A stretch of 64,000 nucleotides of DNA from Psettodes erumei (taxonomy: Eukaryota; Chordata; Actinopteri; Pleuronectiformes; Psettodidae), in contig JAFBJZ010000616.1 of the NCBI GenBank assembly GCA_016785225.1, forward strand, positions 2,221,001 through 2,285,000. Direction: 5' to 3'. Position numbers and translations under genes: made by a program. Shown in pieces: positions 26,301-38,300 of this stretch (its first letter is position 1; the number at the start of each line of letters is the position of its first letter). The notes beneath the pieces are model-generated. The model did no database searches, was not told where the DNA came from, and was given only the letters and a program-made list of their open reading frames with translations.

Positions 26301-29300
26301 GAGTTGCTGCTCCACCAAAAATTGATTTCCCTTCTAAACATCTTAAGTGGCTTGACTAAATTGGGTAAAATTATCCAATATTTCTCAAAAAGTAAAGATT
26401 AGAGGACCCCCCCCCCAAAAAAATAAAATAAAATAAAATATGCAGATTCATGCTTTGTGTTTCCTCTCCTGCTAATCTCCCCTCTCTTCAGATTCATCTT
26501 GTGACCCTCTTCAGGGGCCCAATCCTTGGGATGTGATAAAGACTGAACTAACTGCATACAAAGTAGACAAAGCTCAGACAACACACCAACCAGTGACAAA
26601 AGTAAAAAGGTGCATTCACAGTGATGCACCAGTATTAACAGTTTAATAATGTCATTTATACTAATTTGTCTGGCACAGGGGTGGGTTTTCTGGAGGACAT
26701 GCACTTTACATTTGATCTTTTAACTACACCTTAATAATAATTGTACCTTTACTTGTAACTGATTTTTTACATTGCGGTAAGTATCTGAGTAATTTTCACT
26801 GCTGAGTGAGAAAAATCTGACCTGTCACATTAATATTCATCATAATAATGATGAGAAGCCCATCTGCATGATGAAGCTGAAATTCCCAGAGCGACCAGGT
26901 GGAACTTAGGGAGAGGAGCAGAGCTTGTTGAAGCTTTTTTTCACTGCGTTCCCACAGACACAGACTTTTAATAGGAAAACGCTAATGAAATAAATCACAA
27001 TGCTAATGTTTAGCGCCAAGGTAATGCCTATTAATGCACTTAATGGATATGCACCTGAGATGGGATAATAGCCAAAATGGTGATTAGGAGCGTGCAAGTG
27101 AGAGAAGCATTCTCACAGGTTGAGCTTCACAATGAAAAAGAAATCATTCCTGCCAGCAGTAAATGGGTGTTAACAGTTTTTTTTCCCCTCAGCTTTTCAC
27201 CAAGGTGATGAGCCTCCCCCACAAACACGGGGCTCATTAGTCTAATCCAGAGTGTGTTCTGTCTAGCAGGAATTCATAAAGACACCAACAATGTGCGCAT
27301 GCATGCTAAGAGCTTTCTGTCAGGGAGGTGTTTTATCCCTTAATGAGCCCTGATCAGCCTCGTTCATGTTACCTCATGCTGAAAGAAAGGTGAGTGTCAC
27401 ATGTCTGCAGTGTTGAGAGCCAGTACGGCGATGGAAAAATACTTCAGCCGAAGTGGCTTGCTTCAATAAAGCATTAAAATTTACTTCAATTATAGACAAA
27501 TGTATAAAGCCTAAAAAGTATGAATAAAAAAAAAATACTCATTCTGCAGAAAGATGCCCTCTGGAACTGATGGATCATCAGGTATCACATTATTAGCAGT
27601 ATTTTCCAGCTGGTCAAGATGAATCTAACTACTTAATATACCACTGTGTATTTTAGTCCCAACCGGGACTGACCCCCCTCTAAAGGGTGACAAGATACAT
27701 TTGAGAGGTTATGAGATGACTGAAGGGATTGCTGTTTGTGAATCTTATATTCATAATTATATTCTTATCATATTCATATATGAATTTATATTAAAATAAA
27801 AAATGGCTCGAATGATTTGCTTGAAGAAGAAGAGAGGAACTGCTGACAACTCACTGACACCTGAAAAGAGGCAATAGTCAAAGAGATTCATCTGTACCAG
27901 TACTTTATAAATAATCAGCTGTTTTTTAAGTTAAATCTTATTCTGAACAGTAACTAATTACCACAGCAGTCAGATAAATGTAAGTAAATATAAAGACCAG
28001 TTTACACCAAAGATTTGCAACTAGATGAAAAGGCTTTAGAATGTCGCAGGGGGGAGTTGGAGTAAATGGTCAATGGTGTAAATTGGACGTCTCGTCTCGG
28101 CTGATGTCGGTTTATGGTGTCTCTAGCGATTCAACTTGTCAATTCACAGCTTCTGGTTTTAGAACAGTAAACACGTCATCTGTTTCAACAGTCGATTACC
28201 TCCGAGCAAAATCAGCAGGTCAGACACTAATGGTCAGCTGATTGAGATGGTTGGCAGAGGTTGGATGGAGGAAGGAGAGGATCAACTGACCAGTTCTTGA
28301 TATACTTACTTATACTTGATATACAATACATCAAATAGCAACTAACTCACCTATTAGGTAGACAAACAGAGACTGTAGCTGACTGTCAGTTTCATCATGA
28401 ACTGATTTTTTTTTTTAAATCATTCTCATAGTAACCCAAAAGTGTTTTGCACCATGGCTTCACTGTGGAGCAGTGCACAGCGCTCTTTGTGCTGCTCTCT
28501 CTCTCCCTCTGCACCTCCAGCCCCACCACAAGGTAGCAATCAACGAAAGGCCGTGGCTCTCATGCTAGCAAAGAGTCACTGCTTGTCGTCTAATGTTGTT
28601 GCAGCGTAAATTGTAACTTGAGCAGAAAAAGAACGTCGCGAGTAGTCTCAAGTTTCAGCTCGTCCTGTCGCGAATCTTTGGTGTAAACTGGCCTTAAAGC
28701 AACCTAAATTTGTTGTGTCAAATAAAAGCACCTCAGAGTTGTAGTTAAGTTTGGTCCTCCTGTAAATGTACTTTATACTGCACCACTACACAGCCGTCTG
28801 CTCTGTGGCTGAAGTTTGTAACTCAGTTTTAAAACTGATACTAGTGCGGTCAACATAAGCTGAGAATCTGATGCTATCATCATCATCATCATTACCATCA
28901 TGCAGGGTTTCATTGCATTATTGATAAGATGATGATGGAGGACAGAACCAACACTGTGATTATGAGCCAAGTAAAATGGAGTCATCTTCAGCTTGTCAAT
29001 ATACAGATACTGTATACTTCTGCACCGCTGAGATGAGCCCTCTGCATCAGTTCATTTTATTAGCAGTAGCCAGCTGTCTTCATATCATCCAACTGTGTAA
29101 AAATGATAGTTAATGTTAACAGCATTGAAACTTTGTTCTTTTTTTGAAGCGTGTTTTCAAAGTGTTTTGAATGTTCTGAAACTTGATTTTGTTGCATTTT
29201 GAGGCATTATGTGTGATCTTGGAGGAAATCCAGGTATTTAGGGAGCACTTTGGTGCCGCAACTGCATTCATAGTACCATTTGTTTATCTTGACGGAAGTA

Positions 29301-32300
29301 ACTGCAGTTTGAGACGGATCAGAAGTTTCACAAGATTACTCGCCTCAAAACGGTCTTTAAACAAGTTGAGCTGCTTTCCACAGAAAAACTTTCTATGTCA
29401 TTACAAAACGTTAGAGCAACTCTTTTAAACTCACCTGCCTGCTGAACATAATTAATGACTATGAGCCCACTTGATTTTTATCTCATTATCTCATCCACCG
29501 ATTCTTTAAAAAAAGCTGTCAGTCTCTAATTTAGTCTTTTATTTGTTCAGCAAAGGTTAATTTTTCCATGCAGTTGCACACCAGAACAGAGCACAGAACG
29601 AGCACTCTGCTATTTTTGCCCAGGTGATACAGGTTGTCTGGCTCAAAGGTATTATGGGTGTTTTGTCCTCTGACAGTGTGGAGTGTTATGTAAATCTCAT
29701 TATCTTTTAATAGTTCATTGGGAAAGAAGCAGGAAAGGCCATGGTGGTCTTTTTTGTCCAATGAAGTCTGGTGAGAATTTGTAAAAGTCAAAGACTTTAA
29801 TGAGATTATGCTGTAGTGGCAAGGGTTGGACCATCTAGCACACCCTTTGTATCCCTACCTAAAATCAATTTAGCTGTAATGACAATTGTGGAAACTTCCT
29901 GTGTTGACCTACATTTCAGTTTGACCCACTTGCTACGAGTGAGGCTTGTCCAAAATTTCACAAAAGGTAGAATCTGAGGTGGTCAGGGTTTCTAAACCCC
30001 CTGTTCTCTGTAGGATGGTGGGTGGGAGAGGTGCACCATTGTATTTGATCAAAATAAACTTTCTCATAGGTGGGGTTTGGTGAAATGTTCCAATTTAACT
30101 TTGTGCAAAAAACAAACCAACAATCACTCTCAATCTCAACTCGATCATTTCCACAGTGACTACCAGAACACCCACGGGTGTGAAAACATACACACACACC
30201 TCAAACTGGAAAGCATAGACCTCCGCCAAGGCTGAACATTTCCCCAAAAGAAGAGGAGTCTCCAGATCTGGATTATTTGTGATATTCTCATCAACACTGA
30301 GTTAGTGTCTCCTATTTTTTTTATTCATTTTTTTCAATTTGATATTTACATTGTACATGTTTAATACAGACAGAAATTTCAGGAGGGAGAGAAGGGCAAT
30401 GACATACAACAAATGGTCCAGATGGTCGGTGGTCAAACCAGAGATCTGCTGCTCAGGAGCTCAAGCTCATATGCATTCTGACCTTGCACCTATGAAGTTG
30501 CCCCAGTGACTTCAATTCTTTATGCATTGATGGAGATTGATAAACATTTCATGAAAATCCCAGGACAGAGCCTGCTGCTGATATAACTGGAATTAATGTG
30601 GAGTCCCCAGCAGAGAGGTAGGAAAAGGAGGCGGAAGCAGCTCTGTGTGTACCCAGGAAAAAAAAGCTTACTCCTCTGGAAGTGTAATCATTGGGCTCGT
30701 CAGCGAGAGCGCGAGACCAAAGAACCCTCAACGTGTAACCATGACACTGTCTTCTCACAGCGGCAGTGATGGGATATACATCAAAGTCCACTCTGTAATT
30801 GGGAGTGTATCAAGTGAAGGCGGGCAACGTGGTACAACGATTTAATGTCACATCAGCAAAACACTACAAGGCTATGGGAGGGCCGTTTCTTTCTTCATGG
30901 CTCACTGTGTGTCAGGCTTCCTATGCAACTTTTGCTTTTTCACTTGCTTTGCATAAGAACTTTGCCAACTTTAATACAACTCTGCTCCTTCGCTCTATTT
31001 CTGGCCAAGAAGCACATTGTTTTGGCAAACTTCAGGTCTCCATAATTAATAACGTTGGCATCCAATGTGTTTCTAATCTGGGGCGGGTGGGGTGGAGGGG
31101 TGTTCACAGCATACAGAAAGAGATTACACCAAAATACAAATAACAGCTTGATCATTCCTCTCTCCCACCATGGAGGACATGCTCATTAATCATGTCTAAA
31201 GAGCTGAGTAATGCAGCCGGCCTTGTGTGTCTGAGGAGCCAGAGGAAGGAAAAGCAAAGAAATTGGGTTTTATTGTAATGCTTCCTGCCAGACGTCTCTT
31301 TGTATTCACTCGGTGATGTGGAAGGCAGCGGCAGCCCATCATCTATCTCCTGATGTTGTGCCAAAAGGTATCATCCATTTCTCATTGTTTAACCTTTTCA
31401 GATCCTTCACAGATCTCTCTGGGGCCAAATAAGGACCCCCGCCCCCAACAAAAAAAAGTTTAAAAACACGGAGAACAGAAGCATGAAATCACCATTCAGC
31501 TCAGGACACGTGCCTCCCTCCACTTCCTTTATGCTGAAAATGTATGACTTTACCAGTGATTTCCCAACCACAGAATGCCAAAAGGCACCAAGTGTGAGAT
31601 TACTCCTTCGAGGGAATGCTTATCGAATGGCAGCCCCCCCCCTCCATCCATAATTGCTTTCCAGGCCTGCGTTGGACAGAGCCCGAAGCTGTGTTATGTT
31701 TGGCGGGAGCAGAATGCACAAGAGATAAGTTGAAATCCAAGACTATGTCCCAATTGGGACCACTGTGGCATAACGAAACCAATATTCTCTTCAGTCAAAA
31801 CCGAGCATTTGCAGCATTCCAAAAAAGCTCTCTGCATAAAAATAGTGGTTATCTGTTGGTAATGTCTTGTGCGGTCCTCGTTGTAATTTTAAAAGCTCCT
31901 AATGGTACAAAATACAAAAACAGACCTCACGCACACATGCCCGGATTTACACACATGCACGCACAGCACAGACTTCACAAACACTTTTAGCTTGCATTAA
32001 ACGACTACAGAGTCCTTGGCCATAACAGCTTAATTGGGGAGTTTTCTGTCTCACTATCCAGCTGGCTGACTGCATAGCAAAATCCTAATGAACGGTGAAA
32101 AATGGCTTTGTTGCTCGGAGAAAACCACGGAAGATGTGGCTGTCTGAGATGAAATATTAAACATCTCACTTCTCCAGCTGTCACTAAAGCTGTGGTTGGG
32201 AGAGGGATGCCTTGTCATGTCTCCTTGGCACAGATGGCTTCGCTCTTCTTGGCTCATGCCTTCGAGCAAAGTGTACCTAGTCGGAGAGCATCTTCAGCCC

Positions 32301-35300
32301 AGATATGTCTAAAGCCCGACAGCGGCCAGAGTCTGTGCAGGAGAATCTGCTTTGTAAATTTTTTGTGCCATCTCAGCGGGATTGTCTGCAGCTGTACAAC
32401 AGCTTCTGGCGTGGTTGTTTTTTTTTTTTTTAGCCATGATAGCGTCGAGGGACGGTATCTTTCTTCCAACATGTCTTTTTCTTTAGTGCCACCATGAGGG
32501 CTGACACGTTTGACGTGACTTCATTCCAATTAGCCTCAGCTCCACTGCATGTGCTGTTAATGGTGAGCGCACTTACATGCCAAACTAAATCAGCAAATAT
32601 GGTAAACATTAGACATTATCTGCTTCCCTTCAGCATGTTAGTGTTGTCATTGTGAATGCGTTAGCATCCACATTTACTACAAACACTCGCTCCACAGAGA
32701 AGCTCCACTGATTTTACACATCAAAGTCTGTGCTTTTTTCTGCATATGGGGAAGAAAGATTGTATAGAGTCTTTCATGGCTCCAGAGGAAGCTGTGCCAA
32801 GTCTGATTGGGTAGGTCTGAAGATCAGATCGAGAAAAAAAAAAGAATCTGGGGTGTGGAGTCAGAATGAATCCCAGATTGAACTGACAGTGCATTGCGAG
32901 TAATGTAGTCATCATTATTAATTGCATTTATTTTAATCCTTTTTTTATTATTTAGAACTGCAGTGCTAAATTGGTGGAATGCTCCTTTAAGTGCAGCCTC
33001 CAGCATGACTGCTTCTCACTATCGTTAATGTTGTATGTTAAGAAGCCAGAGGTTTGACTTTTAAATCACGTGAAGAACCGTCGTGCGTCTTGTTAGTCGG
33101 GAAGAGTCGGCCTGGTTCATTCGTCTCCAGCGTGACATCGGGGCATCTCCATCATGTCTGATGAGGCTCCTCGCCCTCGTCTGTACAGAAATCTCCTCCA
33201 TTATTTTGTCTCTCCACCTGACTTGCAGGATAGGGATCAGTTAGGAATCTGCATGATTCTAGTGTCAGAGAGACAATCAAAAGGGAGATGGTTACACCTG
33301 CCTCATCCTCGCTTCTCCACAGAGAGAGATGAGGGGAGAGTAGTTTCCTCTCCTCCTTCTCCTCAAGAGTGTGAAAATAAAAATCAGGATACTGCTAGAA
33401 GAAAGGAAACCCCTTGGGATTTCACTCTCCATCTTTCACTCTTGTGTCTGTTTCTGCCCCCCCCCTCCCCGTCTCATTCTCTCAGGCTGAACCTTTCCTG
33501 GGCCCTATATTCTCTTTTTATCATTCCCTCCATCCTTACCCTTTCTTAGTTTTGTCCTCCTCTTTCATTCTCTTTGCCCTAACTCTACAAGAGTTTCTTT
33601 CCCTTTTCATCTCTGTCCTAAGTTTTTTTTTTTGCTTCCTTATCTCATCCTGCTACTCTCTAGTCTTCACTGCCCGTGTTCAAGCCAACCAGCGCAGCTG
33701 CATAGATACTGTAGATATAAATTACCCTTTAGTCTGACTTAATCCAAACTTGCTGCACATGCTATGTTTAACTCAAATGAATGAATTTCTGATGCATAAA
33801 TACAGTCTGTAACAAAAAAAAAAATATCTGTTTTCCAACGAGGAAAGTCCAGTCAGTCATGGTGAATCATTAGGAAAAAAGTTATGGCAATTGTCTTAGC
33901 ATCTTGGCCAAAAATCTGGAGAAAGCTAACAGACTTCAAAATATTTTGGGATTTTGGTGAGATTCATACTCCAGTGGAAGAAAAAGTGAAGCGGTCAAAA
34001 GCTGACACCCTGCGTGCCAGCCTGCTGATATCTCAGAAAGATCAATATGGCAGAGAGGTCAGCAAGCAAAGATGAAGAAGACAAATGTTCGTGTCACAGC
34101 ATTTTTTGTGAGCAACAATCATTCAGCGCTGCGGGAGAACAAATGCAAGGCAAGGCCAGCAACTTTTAGACATTCCTCCATATATACAGAGAAAGCTCGT
34201 CAGTGTTGTCAGACCGCAGGACCGGCTCAGAAATCCCAATGCCAAAGTATTTCAAGGTTGTACTGCATTATGCAAAACCACGTGCTATAGTGGCAATGTG
34301 CATTCAAATCATAAAGTATTGATTGCAGCCCATGGCAGAATGTGAAGGGTGACATAATAGCGGGTTTGAAGAAGCATAAATGGTGTTCAGTGAAGCTGTG
34401 GCCCTAATTGATGTCCCTTGTCACCAAAATGTCAATACGTTTATTGCCAAGAGAAAAAATAAATTGGCGGTTTACTTATGATGCTCGGCTGCTCCCGTCA
34501 GTGGGAGAAAATCAATTCTCATCCATAGCTGGGTTTACTGACGCATCTCAGACAAATCCTCATCAAATCAAAACCTACACGGTCACTGAATATTGGCATT
34601 TTAGGCAGCCTAGAAAAGAAAAAAAAGAGATCCTGCTGTGTGCCCCATCAGCCGACTTAAAATATGACTGACTCATTTCATATTTATTTCTGCTCCACTC
34701 AACTTCTGAGAGAACTGTGCCACTTTGCTGCACAATAATTTGGACTTGGAGGCCAAAACCTAAACAGCCTCTGGCATATTGACCACAGCTCTTGACAAGA
34801 ATTAACTGGATTTTATTATGTTCAGTACCACACCAGGGCCACAATCCATGTCCCACACTGCTACAAAACAAATTCCCAATTAGAAGTTTTCACACTTTAA
34901 AGGGAAATTCATCTCTGGGCCATGATTTCCAATGACTGAGCAACCACTCTCCACACAGCTCTACAATGGTGTTCATTAATGCAGCCAGAGTGACAAACAG
35001 GCTCTGAGAATCTCCATTTTAAACCAATTATCTAAACCTAATTATCTGGAAGTCAAGGCAAAGCAGTGAAAATTTTGTTAGGATGTCTATTGTGCTTGTA
35101 CAAATATGTGTAGTTGTGCTTCTACAATATACTGTACTTGCAGAGACCCTCACTGACAACGCATTTCTCCCAGGGCCCTAAGTGCCTTGGTGTTCTTCAA
35201 AAGTGGATGCAGCCGATGCAGATGCATGTATTATGTGTGTTTATTCTGCACTGGGTGTCTGCACATACTGTTGTCACGGTCAATCAATTATTCGAGGGAT

Positions 35301-38300
35301 GCAAACAGTCTGCTCGCAGCTATGCAGAGATGTAAAGAATGATTTATGCTTTTTAATGACTAAGATTAGGATCTTAGCCATTACATCTGCATGCTAAACC
35401 CATACCCAAACCAAAACCTGGTTCCAACCCTAAAACCAAAGGCCAGGTGAAGAAAACAACTCTTACAAGTCAAACAGCACTTTGTGCTACATGAGAACTG
35501 CACAAACTGCCATCCATTTCTGTTAGCCAACCATTAGTTGCAAAATTCCCAGTGTTGTCCAGCTGGAGGCCTGTGCATGGTGTCTCATTTCCTGTCATTA
35601 CTGTACTACTTCTGTAAGGGATAAGATACTTCAAAATACTTTAAAAAATGAAATAACTTTCCATTTCCCAAACTGTTCTCACTCTCCGGGTCTAAATCTT
35701 AATCTACATATGCATTTAGTTAGATAAAAGCACACAAGTAGCGAGTCAGTAGTTCTGCAAAATCTGATGAATCAGTCATCATTGGGATAATGGGAAACTG
35801 TGGAGTTGACCACAATGTGTTTTTTTGCTGCTTTCCGGCTGCACTCTGTTTTAATGATGTAACCAGGTTAAAATTTCCATTCATTGTAATAAGTTTAATT
35901 TCAAGCTAAAAGCGTTTCTATAAATAAGTACAATAAACTAATGTTTTTAATCCATAAATATGGAAAAGGTAAAATATTAAAAAGGGTACATGTGATAAAT
36001 TTGTTTAAAAAAGCTGTTGTCGTTCGAACAGGTGAAAAGCTGATTATTCATTGGCCAAGGTGCGTGTCGACAGATCTGGACAGGAAGTGATGCATGTATG
36101 TGTGCATCTAATGAAAAAAATGAGACAGGAGGCTGAGTGACAGGTCGAAGACAACATCCAACTCTTTAAATATGGAAATAAATTAAACTCTTAATTTTGT
36201 CACCTGTTTGAGTAAAAAGGCAAACCAGCTTTGGGCCTCACTTACTCCTCCTCACGCCTTACGCCTCCACTTTACTCAGGCCTGCACCAGGGGATCTTTT
36301 GTGGGTAAATTGCTGGCATGTGTGTGTGAGTGGGCCCACTCTGTTAAGTTAGGTTTGAACTTGAAATTAGGTGAATATTATTTGTTGTTATTGCCATTTC
36401 AGCTTCTGAAGGGAAACTGGAGCTCTGAGATGCAATATTTAATTTCTCATCATTTATTTGAACCTTTTCTGACAAAATAATATACATCCAGTTTTATAAA
36501 AAATATTACAGTGCCTGTTTAATTTGTGCACCAGCTCATTAATATTAAGATACTCAAGATACATGAGCACATATATAGTTGTAAATTGAAGTATGAGTAT
36601 ACAGTCATTGGTTGTGGTAAAAAAAATAATACTGATTCTGCCCACATATACATGAAGTTACTATGAATACATTCACGAGCTAAGTGAAGTATAACATTTA
36701 TAAAGAGAGCAGGGACTTCACAGCACAAACACAAAAGGTCATCAACATGCACTGCGCCATGTAGAGCTGAGTTACTATATGGGGAAACTTAAGTGGACTG
36801 ACAAGCAACACTTCTCCTGAGAAAACTCTGCTGGCTGAACTTTTCACAGTTATCAGCGGCCAACATTAGTTTCCACACTTGTTGGTTTCTGCACCCGTGA
36901 GAATTCTTTCAATGAATAATAGTCCCACCTTCTGTTGCCAACTTGCATTACTTTGTCACAAGATTAAGTGACTCTTCAGAGCCCCTGGTGTTTAATTTAG
37001 CAAATGTTCATTTACCAAGCGGGCTGCTTTTTTTCTGACGCTCAAGAACAATGTGTTGACTTCCAAATCTGTCCGGCCTGATACATGTTTGCGCTGCTTG
37101 CTTGCCTCATCCATGCATCAACAGAAGGGAGGAGGTCATCATATCACTCATATGCAAATCAGCCTGTGATGTAATCTGATGAGCTAAAACACATTTTCCA
37201 GCAGCCAACAGACACTTTCCTCAAAAGAGACGGCGGTATTGATTGACCTGCCATTCAAAGTGCTGTCAGTGCTGCCATGAGTGCGTTACTGAGAGAGCCG
37301 ACTGGGCACCAACCCAGTATTTGTGGGGGTCATGGGGCCCCTGAGCTAGAGGCTCTATTTGAAGTGACTGCTTCATTCGTTTTCAAAAGCCAATCAAATG
37401 GCTAAAAAGAGATGCAAGAGTCCTACAGAGAGAAACATCGTGGCCACAGAGAGACAAATATAGAGAGAGACAAAACTACAAAGAGACATAAAAGTGACTA
37501 TAGAGAGATGCAAAGAGACTCCAGAGAGACACATAGTGAAATTCAAAGTATCTACAGAGAGACACAAAACAAAGACAAAGATACAAAGCGACAACAAAGA
37601 TGCAGGAATGCAAAAACCACAACAAAGAGATACAAAGGGAGATAGAGAGAGAGATGGAAAATAACTACAAAAAGACAAAACCTTTACAAAGAGTTGCAAA
37701 CTAACAACAGACACAAAACTACTACAACCGCGGCCACATGAATTGTGCTCATCTTTTTGAGTCTCCTAGTCTATCAGTATTTCCAAACATTCAATTTCTC
37801 TAAATCGTAAACATCTTAACTCCAGCTGATAGAGAACTGCAAATTGTATCCATCACGTGGATGCATCTGCAGTTGTGCTACACAAAGTCTCATCAACCAA
37901 ATTGCCTGCAGATAAACATGCTGCTATTATATGTTGCCTTTTAAAAAAGGAAACCTTAACAAGGTCATTAGGTGTGCTTTACTTGCAGCGCCTTCGCTCC
38001 CCAGTACTCACATTGATTGTCTTCTCCTGGCTTGGTAAATAGGTGGATGTCAATACACCCCTACATTGACATCAGGGTTCACCAAGCTGCAGCTCTCCTG
38101 GGCTTATCTATTAGGGCGTAAGAATGCAGCCAAGGATTTTATTTACAGCCTAAGCTGTTATTAGTAACGACAGGTGGGTACTGAGTGTGGCGCAACGCTG
38201 GGCTGGAGAAAATTGTGATAAATGACAGGGGGAGGGCTCTTGCTCTCTCTTCAAAGAGCCATGCAGGTAGAGGACTGCTGCTCATTAGACAGGAGGAAAG

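Noticed and set aside
33154..33549. 131-codon plus-strand ORF starting MSDEAPRPRLYRN
   Set aside because: The start looks plausible but the second half is pyrimidine-rich simple sequence; no homology recognised and no exon partners.
37394..37714. Long repetitive ORFs on both strands
   Set aside because: Simple consequence of the degenerate minisatellite.
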